A stretch of 64,000 nucleotides of DNA from Colias croceus (taxonomy: Eukaryota; Arthropoda; Insecta; Lepidoptera; Pieridae). Position numbers and translations under genes: made by a program. A model generated the notes under the pieces. It did not search any database and was not told where the DNA came from. It was given only the letters and a program-made list of their open reading frames with translations. Numbering within the stretch: the stretch's first letter is position 1; each line of letters starts with the position of its first letter. Of this stretch, positions 10,457 to 21,674 are shown in pieces. Where the stretch lies: the NCBI RefSeq assembly GCF_905220415.1, contig NC_059563.1, positions 5,590,001-5,654,000 on the forward strand, given 5' to 3'.

Positions 10457-12810
10457 CTTTTTTTTTTTTTTTTTTTTTTTACTTAGGATAGGGAAGCGCT
10501 TGACCACAATCTCGCCTGATGGAAAGCTGAGATGCGGTCTAAGATGGTACGCGCTTCCCTAGTAGGTACCGGTTCACTCTTCGCTTGAAGACCCCCATAT
10601 TGTACTCGTCGGGGAACACAGATTCAGGAAGCGCGTTCCAGTCCCTTGCGGTTCGAATGAAGAATGTAGAATCGAACCGCTTAGTCCGGGTACATGGAAC
10701 GTCCACCATATGGCGATGCCTAGAATCTGTGCGCCTCGACGATCGATGGAAGAACGGGGATGGCGGAACAAGTTCGTGAAGTTCCGCAGCGCACTCACCA
10801 AAGTGTATCCGGTAAAAAACCGATAAGCTGGCCACTCTGCGACGATGAGCGAGGCTCTGGAGTTTTTTGCCTACTAGCTCATCGTCGTTTATGAGCCTCT
10901 TGGCACGCCTCTCTATCGCCTCAAGCGCCTCCAGCTGGTACTTGGCGGAACCGTCCCAGAGGTGAGAGCAGTATTCCATGCACGATCGGACTTGTGCTTG
11001 ATAAAGGTTGAGCAACTGTCCCGGGCTGAAATACTGTCTCACCTTCGCCAGAATTCCAAGCTTTTTTGAGGCTACTTGGGCTTTGGATTCTATATAGGAA
11101 CCAAAGTTCAGAGTAGGCGTGAAGGTGATGCCAAGAAGCTCGAGGTGGTTGGTTATCGGCACGGATACACCCTGGAAAGTCGGAGTCAGATGGAATGGAC
11201 TCCGTTTAGCGGAGAATAGACACGCCTGGGTCTTAGTAGCATTGAACTTGACCAGATTGGCATCGCCCCAGTCGGAGACCGCCTGTAAGGACAAGTTCAT
11301 GCGATCGACCATCGCCTCCCGTAGAGACTGGATTTGTGCCATACTGGCTCGCGCGCTGGATACATATCTCTCCACAACAGTGCTATCGTCTGCGTACCCA
11401 TAGATACCGGGTTTCAGCAGATCGTTGATGTGTAGCAAGAAGAGTGTTGCGGAGAGAACTGATCCCTGAGGGACCCCGGCATTGATAGCCATTAGGTCGG
11501 ACGAGCAGCCATCAACGACTACTCGTAACGACCGGTCTCTCAGAAAATCTGAGATCCAGGCGCAGAAACCGGTAGGCAGACCGTAGGATGGAAGCTTGCC
11601 AATTAGGCTATCATGCCAGACCCTATCGAAGGCCTTTGAGATATCAAGGGAGACAGCAAGTGCTTCACCATGATTCTCTATGGCCTCGCTCCAGACGTAG
11701 GTGGCGTACGCTAGAAGATCCCCAGTGGACCGGTTTCGGCGGAACCCGTATTGTCGGTCACTGAGAAGGTCGTTCGCTTCTAGGTGTGCCAGGGGCCTAC
11801 TGTTCAGTACACGTTCCATAGTCTTACAGAGTATGGACGTGACTGAAATTGGCCTATAGTTGGAGGGGTCGGCACGACTGCCTTTTTTGGGCACGGGCTG
11901 CACGTTGGCAAGTTTCCAAGATTTCGGTACTATTCCAGTCGTCATCGAGAGGCGAAAGAGGCGTGTCAGAACAGGAGCAAGTTCAGGCGCACAGGTTTTA
12001 AGTACTATGGCTGGAATTCCATCAGGGCCACTGGCTTTATTCACGTCAAGATTCCGCAGCGTTTTAAGCACCTCAGTCTGACGGATGCGAATTTCCGGCA
12101 TATTCACCTCGCATCCAGGTAGACTGGGAGGTTTCGCATTTGCGGGATCAAGACGAGAATTTTCCGCGAAAAGAGAAGCAAAAAGGTTCGCTTTCTCTAC
12201 GGCGGTGTGAGCCAGCGACCCATCCGGTTTCAGCAGTGGAGGAAGTGAGGGGCGGCAGAAATTCGATTCAACCGTCTTAGCCAGGGACCAAAACGCTTTG
12301 CTACCAGAGGGGTAAGAAGCTAGTTTGTTCCCTATACGGCTGACGTGGTCAAATCGAGCTTTCCGTAGAGCCTTTTTGCAGGACTTGGCGGCCCGGTTGA
12401 AGGCTTTCTTCTTGTCTGACACGTCCTTGGCCTTGCGGTGTCGAGCATCAACCCATGCCAGATATGCTTCATGCTTTAGCGCTTCAGCGCGTCTGCAATC
12501 GGCTCTGAACCAGGGCTGAGCTTTGCCGGACATGGCCACGTCCGAGAATGGGATAAAGTACTCCATTCCCTGTCGCAGCACATCTGTCACAGCATCCGCG
12601 CAGGTCGAAGGATCATCAGAAGAAAAGCAGACAGGCCGCCAGGGATAAGACGCAAAGAAGGAACGCATCTCATCCCAATCTGCTGACTTGTATCGCCACA
12701 CGCGCCGAGAGCCCTTAGGACTGGGATCGGGCGGCGAGTAGACAGATACAGATTTCACCAGACAGTGATCGGAGCTGCCAAGAGGCGAAGAAAAACGAGC
12801 CTGTTAGCGA
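10457..12810 (-). mobile_element. 5'-truncated non-LTR retrotransposon (LINE)
   Basis: On the minus strand this runs from the end of an endonuclease domain through an intact reverse transcriptase to a short 3'UTR and an A-run of about 23 nt (T-run at about 10459-10481). The upstream in-frame residues LGSSDHCLV (12759-12782 plus the GTG) are the C-terminal SDH motif of an AP-type endonuclease. The rest of the endonuclease is missing, as expected from incomplete target-primed reverse transcription. The long undisturbed frame implies a recent insertion. Confidence 0.85.
10539..12758 (-). CDS. Reverse transcriptase ORF2 remnant of a CR1/L2/Jockey-group LINE
   Basis: 739 codons without a stop. 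Only the C-terminal part of ORF2 remains: a basic linker (residues ~90-170), then the reverse transcriptase with the blocks ASGPDGIPAIVLK, NYRPISVTS, YGFRRNRST, SLDISKAFDRVWH, AGVPQGSVLSATLF and the catalytic YADD. A C-terminal domain ending near KRFDSTFFIRTARDWNALP follows. The first codon of the interval is GTG and is not a real start, because the frame runs upstream into endonuclease sequence. The protein copies LINE RNA at a nicked target site. The clade within the CR1/L2/Jockey group cannot be settled by eye. Confidence 0.85.
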   Translation of the reverse strand: MKSVSVYSPPDPSPKGSRRVWRYKSADWDEMRSFFASYPWRPVCFSSDDPSTCADAVTDVLRQGMEYFIPFSDVAMSGKAQPWFRADCRRAEALKHEAYLAWVDARHRKAKDVSDKKKAFNRAAKSCKKALRKARFDHVSRIGNKLASYPSGSKAFWSLAKTVESNFCRPSLPPLLKPDGSLAHTAVEKANLFASLFAENSRLDPANAKPPSLPGCEVNMPEIRIRQTEVLKTLRNLDVNKASGPDGIPAIVLKTCAPELAPVLTRLFRLSMTTGIVPKSWKLANVQPVPKKGSRADPSNYRPISVTSILCKTMERVLNSRPLAHLEANDLLSDRQYGFRRNRSTGDLLAYATYVWSEAIENHGEALAVSLDISKAFDRVWHDSLIGKLPSYGLPTGFCAWISDFLRDRSLRVVVDGCSSDLMAINAGVPQGSVLSATLFLLHINDLLKPGIYGYADDSTVVERYVSSARASMAQIQSLREAMVDRMNLSLQAVSDWGDANLVKFNATKTQACLFSAKRSPFHLTPTFQGVSVPITNHLELLGITFTPTLNFGSYIESKAQVASKKLGILAKVRQYFSPGQLLNLYQAQVRSCMEYCSHLWDGSAKYQLEALEAIERRAKRLINDDELVGKKLQSLAHRRRVASLSVFYRIHFGECAAELHELVPPSPFFHRSSRRTDSRHRHMVDVPCTRTKRFDSTFFIRTARDWNALPESVFPDEYNMGVFKRRVNRYLLGKRVPS

Positions 12811-12831
12811 GCTACGGTGGCACAAACAGAC

Positions 12832-12862
12832 ACACACACACACACACACACACAGACACACA
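12832..12862 (+). repeat. (CA)n microsatellite
   Basis: ACACACACACACACACACAC run just 5' of the truncated LINE, with a downstream TTGCGTCGGGGGTTAAAAA motif at about 12891-12910 that I associate with dispersed lepidopteran repeats. Confidence 0.85.
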
Positions 12863-13059
12863 TAGCTGTCAAACACTTATCACCCATCTTTTTGCGTCGG
12901 GGGTTAAAAATATAATACGACATAATTTAAAGGACATTTTATGTATATAATTTACCTAGAAGTAAGAATAATTATAATTTGACCAAAAACCCCCCCCCAC
13001 CCTTGGGCACTTTCGATATGATCACTTGGACATTTACAGGAATAATAATTATTGTAACA

Positions 13060-13425
13060 GATAACTTACGTTTTATCGTACAGTGTATAGAATGCCTTAG
13101 CTAATGTTCGCCGTGAATACTTAAATGATCATAACTTTTTTATTTACGAACCGATTGACATGAAATAAACACTAAATGTTAAATGAAGATTACCACAATA
13201 TATTAGTGAAAACCGCATCTTAATCGGATAAGCCGTTTCTGAGATTAGCGTGCACGAACATACAGACAAACAGACAAACAGACAAACAGACAAAAATTTT
13301 TTTAACTACAGTTTTGGGTTTGGGATCGATTTAATAATAGCACCTGCTAATTTTTTTTTATATATTTTGATTGTACAGACACGACTTTTCTAGGATTTTA
13401 TTATATGTATTGATTGCAGTTTTGC
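13060..13425 (+). repeat. Diverged T2-like repeat with (CAGACAAA)n
   Basis: Carries GAACCGATTGACATGAAATA, GTGCACGAACATACAGAC, four CAGACAAA units and GGGTTTGGGATCGATT, matching the distal half of the T2 form but with many differences. It appears to be an older relative. Confidence 0.55.
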
Positions 13426-14020
13426 AAATACATATTCTAATTTGGAATTTTAAAAAGACAATCGACTAATCGAGTAAAGGTCAAAGGACACTCATTAGTC
13501 ATTTCATTACATGAAATATCAAATAAGTGATCACATGCTCGTTCTAACTGTACTTTTAATTGTTACTAGCAATTAATATAAATTGTTATTTAATAAGTCA
13601 ATGTGTCCATATGTCTGATACGTAATAGCTTTATTAGTTCATGTACTTAATAACAATTATTGTGGCAACGAACTGCAAATGGCGGGAAACTTGATACAGA
13701 CAGAGATAGCAATAGTGCGAGCGGGACAGGTGTGCAGCAGATGTGGTTTGCGGTTTTGCGTTTGATGGATTAATTTATAGTTTATATTTAATTATTTAGC
13801 GTTATATCATTTGAAACACTATAATGTTTGTTTTTATAATGCGATGATATAAAGATCTATGGAATTATAGGAAAAATACAGCTAATGAATTAGATACGTA
13901 GCTATATTTTAATTAGATACCTACTTGTAGGTTGTGTGGAAATTGTAACAAATTATTATAATGAATTGATAAATTGATATAAATGACAAAAAATAATAAA
14001 ATAAATGGCGTTTCGTAAGC

Positions 14021-14078
14021 TACATAACCAAGAAGCTTATATCCTCGTGTATTAGATATAAGCTTCTTGTACATAACC
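14021..14078. repeat. Perfect 14-bp foldback flanked by 9-bp direct repeats
   Basis: AAGAAGCTTATATC (14030-14043) and its exact reverse complement (14055-14068) are separated by 11 nt. TACATAACC flanks them directly at 14021-14029 and 14070-14078. The layout is that of a miniature foldback insertion with a 9-bp target duplication, though only about 40 bp long. Confidence 0.7.
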
Positions 14079-15968
14079 TATGCGTGAAATGTCAGTTTGA
14101 CATTGTATGACATATCATGTAAAATAAAGAGGTAAAATATACAATTATATAATTACTGCACTTAATTTAAATAATTAAGCTAATTGAAATCTTTTTGGAC
14201 GTCAACGAACCCAGTACTCACATAAATTATAATATTGAATTAAATGAAATGTATAATTAATAATAATGTATGTAATTGTGTTGATAACCTACTTTTCTCT
14301 TTGCATAATATTTAAAATCATATCTCCTAATTGACAGTGTGGGTATGAAATGTCAATTTTAGAATTCGAAGACAGATTAAATACAGAATAATTTACTAAC
14401 ATAAGCTATTCCCCCGGGGCATCGCTCGCTAGGTTAAAGGAAATTCCTATGGGATGTGTTATCGAAAATTAGTCTGTATCACTCTCTAACCTCCGTACTA
14501 TCTCCAAACAAAAATTTTACCATAAAATCTGCGATGAAAATCTCCATTGATACAAGCGACGTGATAATAAGACGAACAAACACATTTTCGAACAATTTTT
14601 CCCAAGTTGAACACATTAGTTATAGAAACAACTTTTCAGCTTTATATACAGGTATATATTACTGGTGTTTAATTGCTTTTGATTGTAAAAAAAAAATGTT
14701 TTTTTGGTATATATATTTTACGAATAAAGTTTATGCTAATGTATGTATGTGTGTTTGTAATTCTGTTGTATTTCGATGATATTTAGCAGTGATATATTAT
14801 GTACTAGATTACTAGAATAACACATATAAGTTAAAGAATTAATACATACTTGCATTTGCTCTTGGGTTCGTCATATTGATTATCTTAATATATACAAATC
14901 TCGTGTCACAATGTTTGTCCTCAATGGAATCCTAAACCACTTAAGAGGCCGGCGGACGACAATTTTTCCATACAAACGTAATACCAAAATAATTTTCAGT
15001 TTGAGCATATTTCCACTTTATTGTGCTGTTATTCGGAATAAGACAGTATTTATCTAGGTTCCCATATTATTTTTATTGCAAAATACTTAAATACAACGAA
15101 TTGTAAACGATTTGTATTTCTCACATTTTTAAAGTATAAATGATATGTTTTCTACTCATCCATTCTGTAATAAAAACGGCAATATTCTTAATGTAATGTA
15201 ATTCGAAACATGGTTTACATTGTTAAGTTACACAATATGCAAAAAAAATTGGAAAAGCATTGAGTTTTCATTCATCGTTTTTGGTATTACGGCACACGTT
15301 CAAATTAATCACAAATTTTCATCGGTCGTCGTGCTGTCGCATCAAGCACAATATACAGATACATACAGTAAACTTCATAGTATAGAAAAAAGTTTGTATG
15401 TGTTGGTAATATTTTCGATGTGTGAAAACCACGTCACCACTTTGTCAAGCACAAGCCTGTCAAACTATTTTCTTTTTCATCCTAAAACAAAAAGGTGGAG
15501 GTTCTATGCTCGTATAATAATAATTTTAATTTATTTTTGCATATTTTGTGTTTTTTAGTTTAATTTAATTTATCGTTTTAAATATAATTAAGTAGGTATA
15601 CCTAAATACAAGTATTGTTAATTCTGGTTTAAAATAATTACTTTAATAATTATTTTAATTAAAATAATTTGCGCCTGTAATCACTACATATATTAGCAAC
15701 ATAATAAATTTTCTAGTGTATCAATTTTTTTTTCTACGAATTTATTTAGGTAGCTCAGTCGGCCGCGAAAATCCCAATATTTTAAATATTTTTTTAAAAA
15801 TCGTGTTTTTAAAATAAAACTCTGGGTGTTCTACTCGTGTAAAGAGAAGCTCCTTAGATATTTCCGATAAAAAAGGGTCAAAGGATGTCACTTTTTTTCG
15901 CCTAAAAGTAAAAACATATAGTGCATTGTGCGTGCGTATTTTTTGCCAATTGTATTGTAATATTTCTG
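14079..15968. other. Non-coding stretch
   Basis: No exon or RNA gene recognised. A fragment of an ACTAGC-type head (CCCGGGGCATCGCTCGC) is near 14410. Open frames near 14456 and 15220 are AT-rich, lack family similarity and have no splice support. Confidence 0.4.
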
Positions 15969-16436
15969 ACTAGCTTCCACCCGCGTCTCCGTCCGCGCGG
16001 ATGTCGGTCTTCGCGTGGATGGTTTATTTCTCCATTTTGAGTTACTCTGACAATGACATCTTATAAAAAAAAAGAATCCACTGCGGGTAACGCAACGTGT
16101 GTTCGCGGTTCTACAGAACAACGTCTATGGATAAAACTGAAAAATTAAGATTATTTTTTTCCACGTGATATTCCAGGATAAAAAGTATCTAAAAGTATAT
16201 ATTGTATGCCCAGGATAATAAAGTATAATTATTATGCCAAGTTTCATCGAAATCGAACTGTTAGTTTTCACGTGATGTCAGCAATTCAGCATACAGACAG
16301 ACAGACTTTTTTAATCACATATTTGGGTTTGGTATCGATCCAGTAACACCCCCTGCTATTTACTTTTTCGATATTTTCAATGTACAGAATTGACCCTTCT
16401 ACAGATTTTTTTATTATATATATGTATAGAGTAGAT
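15969..16436 (+). repeat. ACTAGC-type repeat, T2 form
   Basis: ACTAGCTTCCACCCGCGTCT start, GCGCGGATGTCGGTCTTCGC, GTGTTCGCGGTTCTACAG, a short ACAGACAGACAG tract and a TTATATATATGTATAGAGT end. Slightly shorter than the 5300 copy. Confidence 0.7.
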
Positions 16437-16524
16437 ATAGATTATATTTGCGAAAAAAATGTACCCTGATTTTTACAGCTACATTTTTTTTCTACAAAGC
16501 CTAGATGTTGAGATATTATTGAAG

Positions 16525-16746
16525 ACTAGATTTTCGCCCGCGGCTTCGCCCGCGTTTGCAAAGGAAAACCCGCATAGTTCCCGTTCCCGTGGGATTTTCG
16601 GGATAAAAATCCTATGTGTTAATCTAAGTTACCCTCTATATGTGTGCTAAATTTCATTGTAATCGGTTCAGTAGTTTTTACGTGAAAGAATAACAAACAT
16701 CCATACATCCAAACAAACTTTCGCATTTATAATATTACTAGTAGGA
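16525..16746 (+). repeat. ACTAGC-type repeat, T1 form
   Basis: ACTAGATTTTCGCCCGCGGC start and TAATATTACTAGTAGGAT end, with the usual CCCGCATAGTTCCCGTTCCC and ATCGGTTCAGTAGTTTTTAC blocks. Confidence 0.7.
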
Positions 16747-17199
16747 TATAAGTGTTGTAGAGAAATTTCCTTAAAACGCATTGCTATTCTGCACATACAC
16801 TTACGATTGCCCAAAGTTTGCTGCAAAAATAAAGTAAATAAGAAACATTATATTCCTAAATATAAAGAAATGCGTTTGTCAATATGAATGAATGGTACAC
16901 TCACACAACTACACACTATTCACACAAATTCACGCGCGGCTTCGGCGGGAATTGTGCAACAGAGACAACAATATTCGAGCGTATTTTGCCTTCACTTCGA
17001 ATTGCAGTTGGCAGCGGCCTCCGCCGGACTCTTAACCGATTATAATAAAATTCGCACGCCATGTGCAGTTCGATCCAACTTGAGAGATAGGATAGTTTAA
17101 ATTTCAAATCGTCTTAGAGAAAGCGGGCGAAGCCGTTATTATATTAGATTAGATTAGATTAATATTGTCTACTCTATCCATAACCTAATTCTCTCCACG

Positions 17200-17345
17200 T
17201 TGTGTCATTTTATGGCGGCAGGATGTATCGCGTTACGCTTTCTCTTATCTCATACACCACACTTGTAACACTACACGGCGATGGTTTTGGGCCGCGCAGT
17301 TTGAAGGGTGGGGTTGTGACGTCATGCAAGTTACAGGTTGTTTGT
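17200..17345. promoter_or_regulatory. GC-richer island with a palindromic CRE (TGACGTCA)
   Basis: The surrounding DNA is AT-rich, but this patch contains ATGGCGGCAGG, GGGCCGCGCAG and a perfect TGACGTCA at 17317-17324. It could be a promoter or enhancer of the + strand gene, whose 5' end was not found. No transcription start or first exon could be identified, so this is only a candidate. Confidence 0.25.
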
Positions 17346-17452
17346 GGTTAGGTGTTGGGTGATTTTAAATAGTTTGGCACGTTTAGAGAGATAGGTAATT
17401 AAATCTAGTGAAGAGAAAAATGAAAAGCACCTATGTATATCTACAAAAAATA

Positions 17453-17685
17453 TTGAAGTGAAACTTCTTTATCGGGGTTGGAAAAAAATTTAGTGTAACA
17501 TTTTTTCGTTACGCGTGACATTTTTCCGTTACGCGCCATCTTTTTCTTATCCCACGCGTGATTCGACGTATTTCTGTAAAGTTGCATATAGTAAATTATT
17601 TTTTGAAAAATAAGAATTTCAAAGTCATAAAGAAGTTTCACTTCTTACGTGTGTACCTACACTAGTACACGCACACATTTTTTTT
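17453..17685 (+). repeat. GAAGTGAAACTTC element, type B, copy 1
   Basis: Starts TTGAAGTGAAACTTCTTTAT. The internal sequence (CGGGGTTGGAAAAAAATTT, CGTTACGCGTGACATTTTTC) differs from type A. It ends AAAGAAGTTTCACTTCTTAC, a GTGTAC/GTACAC foldback and a T-run. Type A and B share only the ends and overall layout. Other type B copies are at 25792 and 55046. Confidence 0.75.
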
Positions 17686-17694
17686 ATTTAGACT

Positions 17695-17731
17695 TCATCA
17701 CGCGGGTGAAACCGCGGAGCGCAGCTTGTCA
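17695..17731 (-). repeat. T4 repeat head fragment
   Basis: CGCGGGTGAAACCGCGGAGC then GCAGCTTGTC matches, in reverse, the GC-rich head of the T4 form. The rest of the unit is absent. Confidence 0.5.
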
Positions 17732-18968
17732 TAAGATATAAAATAAAAATAACAATTAACAGTTATTTTAAAATCACTAACACTTCAATTTTATTACCAC
17801 GTATTGTTCAAAAAAATAATACAATTTATTACCTGTTAATTAATTCAACAGAACGTTAAAACTTTTTATAGTCTATCATTGCTACTATAACTTTATGAAT
17901 GCCATAAACAAAATTCTATTATATTCGTCTATGATTTGTGGTTTTTGTAATACGAGTTATAACTATGTTTATTACGAATTTTATATAGTAATGTAAATAA
18001 TATTTATGATTTTATATTTATTACCAGTCAATCTGGCAATTTTGTTAAACCTTATCATTCAGATTTCAGAGGTAATAAAATCGTTTCCGACCTATTTTTA
18101 TTATCCAAAATATTTCATAAAAATCGGTCGAGTCGTTTCGTAGGAATTTAGTTACAAACTTACGAACAATGACACGAGAATTTTATTATTATAGATTATG
18201 ATGTGTTACGTATTTGAATGTTTACGTGTGTTGCACTTTCACGCGAGAAGCATTAAACCTCTTTGATTAGATTTTGATGTGCGTGTAGATTATGATTTGA
18301 AATGGAATGTAAGCTTTAGGCATATTTTATAAAGAGTGCTTAAGGTACTTTTGGGCTTTAAATTGTGAACTATAATAACGCAAAACTTACAAAGCATGCA
18401 TTTTTTATTAATACTACATGCATCTTTATACTGTAATCTATTTAAAGCGATATGAGAAGATGCTATGAAAAAAGAAACGGTGTAAACTTTGAGACATGAA
18501 ATCGTATCTAAGTTTACGTAGTAGGTATTTATCAACGGTTCACAATTTTGCGATCTCTAGCTTCAACCTTTATTCTCCATATACATTATAGAACCTCCTC
18601 CTTTTTTAAAATCGGTTAAAAATTCACTTAATATGAACTTGGATATGAAAAAAAATTACTAACTACTTATTATAAAACAAAGTTATGTCTTATTAAGTTA
18701 TTATTCATCCTGTTTTCACCCATGATAGCGTGGATAAATGATTAAGTATATATATTTTTTTTTAATTTAACATCGCAGGCGGAAAGCTAGTTAAGATTGA
18801 GTACTATATAATGCATCTACGGAGGCTGTATGACATCATATACAAACAATGAGTCAAGTGTGATTCACTCTCCATATATGTATGAACTTGACTTGATGTG
18901 TCCTTACCGAAAAGGGTAATGGTTAAAAATAGTCGATCTTGAGGGCATTTTTAACTTTTAAATGATAG
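17732..18968. other. AT-rich non-coding stretch
   Basis: No gene seen. Around 18060-18195 there is an old retroelement core (AAATCGGTCGAGTCGTTTCG), and near 18595-18620 a CCTCCTCCTTTTTT plus AATCGGTTAAAAA fragment related to the repeat at 25232. Confidence 0.4.
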
Positions 18969-18978
18969 GTTGTTTCAT

Positions 18979-19126
18979 TTATATTTTTTTTTGTTTTTAT
19001 GGCATTCAAATGCTTTATAAATATAAATTTATAAAGAATAGAAAAAATTCGAACACGAGGCGGGACTCGAACCCGCATCCTTCGCGCCATTCCGGGGCGG
19101 ATGCCTAACCAACTCAGCCACTCGTT
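18979..19126 (-). mobile_element. Short tRNA-headed SINE with perfect target duplication
   Basis: The minus strand starts ACGAGTGGCTGAGTTGGTTA (A box TGGCTGAGTTGG), has GGGTTCGAGTCCCGC (B box), then an AT-rich body ending in an A-run. A 10-bp duplication, GTTGTTTCAT, flanks it at 18969-18978 and 19127-19136. The head folds partly like a tRNA, but the acceptor stem is only about 5 bp and an AT body follows it. A SINE fits better than a functional tRNA gene. Confidence 0.8.
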
Positions 19127-19209
19127 GTTGTTTCATGTTTGGATGCAATTTTGTAAGACGTTTTATTTCTGGTATTTTGAATTAATTTCTATAGCTATAT
19201 GTATAATGA

Positions 19210-19431
19210 ACTAGTTTTCCGCCCGCGGCTTCGCCCGCGTTTTCAAAGGAAAACCCGCATAGTTCCCGTTTCCGTGGGATTTCCGGGATAAAACTTATCC
19301 TAGTGTTAATCCAAGTTACCCTCTATATGTGTGCTAAATTTCATTGTAATCGGTTCAGTAGTATTTGCGTGAAAGAGTAACAAACACACACACATCCTCA
19401 CAAACTTTCGCATTTATAATATTAGTAGGAT
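19210..19431 (+). repeat. ACTAGC-type repeat, T1 form
   Basis: ACTAGTTTTCCGCCCGCGGC start, TAATATTAGTAGGAT end and full central blocks. One of the best-preserved T1 copies. Confidence 0.75.
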
Positions 19432-20089
19432 GGGATACAATTCGATGACTAATAGGTTAGTTTGAAGTAGTTTGGAATTGTTGTCGTTAACATATAATGT
19501 TGTAGAGATGTTTATTACTCAAATAGGTATACTAGAACACTGATTTTGATAACATTTTTCTCATACCTATACATAGACTGTTTGAAATTTAAACTCAAAA
19601 AAGTTTTAAGTTACACATATATCTCTGCACATTTACTTTTTAAATACCTACTATTTTTAATGTAAATAAAATTTTTCTAAATGTGTATTTTATTTATGTA
19701 TTGCTTTTAATTATTATAATTTAATTTAATAAATAAAAAATAAAAACTATATAGTAAGTCCAGGAACCTAACCATGTTGAAGCGAAAGTACTAAGTATTT
19801 AGACACTAAACCCTATCTCAGATTTAAGACTAGACTTTCTAACGTTGGTTAACCACGTCCAAGACATTATTTTGTAACTGCTCTTTGTGGTCGTATGACC
19901 TAAAATATCTAGATTCTACAACTATAAAATTGTAATGTTTTTCCTATGTAAAGACAATTAATTTTGTTCATTATAATTACTATAGTAACTCTGAGTATGT
20001 TTTGAATCTTAAATGAAATGACAGATATCGATACAACTTTTTGAAGCATATATATTATGTATATTATTTTATTTATTATATAATTATAT

Positions 20090-20225
20090 TAATATTGTAA
20101 ATGCGAAAGTAACTCTGTCTGTCTGTTACTCAATCACGCCTTAACTACTGAACCAGTTTGCATGAAATTTGGTATAGAGATATTTTGATACCCGAGATAG
20201 GACATAGGCTACTTTTTATCCAGTC
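20090..20225 (-). repeat. ACTAGC-type repeat fragment, T6 form
   Basis: TAAATGCGAAAGTAACTCTG, CACGCCTTAACTACTGAACC and CAAATTTCATGC (reverse) match the distal half of the copy at 5997. The GC-rich head is missing. Confidence 0.6.
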
Positions 20226-20269
20226 ATTGATTACTATGTACGATATTGCGTATTATATACTTTAGCTTT

Positions 20270-20655
20270 TACAATAGAATTCCTCATAATATTAAAGAGT
20301 TTAGTAGGTAGTTCTAAATTTAAAACTTATATAAAAAATGTACTAGATTAGAGAGCGTACTACGACAGTATTCAGGAATATATGATAAAAACCCATGGAG
20401 GGTTGTCGCGTAAAAACCACAGGACAGTTCTTTGGCATATTATGATATATTATGTATTTAGATACAAGTTACATATTATGTTATGCCTCCTCCACACTAC
20501 TCGCGAACTCGCTTGCTGGTTCTTCTCCATAGATACTGCTTTCCGAATCGGTGGTAAATGTTAAAAATAATTATGTAATGACGATTCGAAAGTGCTACTA
20601 AATAGTAGTCTAATTGCATAAATGAATGTTTGAGTTTGAGTTTGAATTGATTTTT
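20270..20655 (+). pseudogene. 3' end of a decayed LINE (ORF2 C-terminus plus 3'UTR)
   Basis: The + strand reads ...LKSLVGSSKFKTYIKNVL near 20290-20345, which fits the C-terminal tail of Jockey/CR1-type ORF2 proteins. A 3'UTR ends ATTGCATAAATGAATG and then (TTTGAG)n at about 20630-20650. The same 3' end occurs inverted at 55503-55580. Confidence 0.55.
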
Positions 20656-20974
20656 AATTATTTTTTCCAGTACTTCATTTACGCTAGAATTATATTGTAT
20701 ACAGTGTCTTAAAAATAACAGGTTTTAACTTCAAATTACATAATTGTTTTATATTAAAGATAACGCGTGACCCACGGCAGTTTGATTTTTATTACGAAAT
20801 ACTTACATTTAACAAGACACGCTGCAGCTGGACACGGAAGCTAGTTTAGAATGTTATTATAATTCTATATAAAAGCCTATAAACAGTTTATCTTAATTAT
20901 AATAGTATGGGTTGTAATCTTAATATTGTTTAATTTAGTAAGTTGATGCAAATGTTTTGGATTATATCCTGTAA

Positions 20975-21010
20975 CTGTGCCTTATATAAATAAATAAATA
21001 AATATTTATT
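20975..21010 (+). repeat. LINE-like 3' tail with (TAAA)n
   Basis: CTGTGCCTTATATAAATAAA followed by TAAA units resembles a retroposed 3' tail such as that of the element ending at 32991. No coding part remains. Confidence 0.35.
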
Positions 21011-21674
21011 ACTACCTAATTAGCCAAAGTGCATGACTTGTACAATGTACATATTAAATGCAATAAATAACATACTAAATCTTAATATAGGTTACTTGTT
21101 AGTTGTTACATTTATAAATATTTTTACAAATATAATAAAGTCTATTTTTTATAAGTTATCATCTGTACGATTTTTATGTATCACAAACTATGAACTTTCT
21201 TTCGCAAATAAAATTATTTTAGCAGTTCATACAAGTTTATGGTTTAAACTACTGTGCTCATTATTATTTATTTTATTGATAACACACTATTATGTTTATA
21301 CTTTATCAATTTCAAAGAAACCGATTGACCTTGCTATTATCAGTCATCTAAATGCATTGATAAGCTTATTGATGCCGTACGAATGAATGCGTGTGAAAGT
21401 AGTTCAAAGAATAAGTCGGAAATAAAATGATTGTATTGTTTCTTTATCTTATTGTTATTATAATAACAATTGTAAAGAGGTTTATACTGTAATTGATATA
21501 CCTATCGAGTAGTAGAGATGTAATTAAAGGCATAATTGTTTCAAGAAATCGCATTAAATGAGAATTATTTATTTTCATACTTGTCGTCTTAGCAAGTTTT
21601 TTTTACCATCTTTTATATTACAAACAAATAAACGTATATTTCATGCAACTAATATTATAATTTCCTTGTTCCAG
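21011..21674. other. Probable intron upstream of the first recognisable exon of the + gene
   Basis: AT-rich. The stretch 21033-21386 is an open, hydrophobic AT-rich frame without family similarity and is best read as chance. The segment ends in a good 3' splice site, TTTCCTTGTTCCAG, at 21661-21674. Confidence 0.5.

Noticed and set aside
19055..19126. tRNA gene on the minus strand
   Set aside because: A and B boxes are present but the acceptor stem is short, and an AT tail plus 10-bp target duplication show it is the head of a SINE.
21033..21386. 117-codon hydrophobic open frame, membrane-protein-like
   Set aside because: AT-rich DNA yields Leu/Ile/Phe-rich frames by chance. No family motif and no splice or start context.
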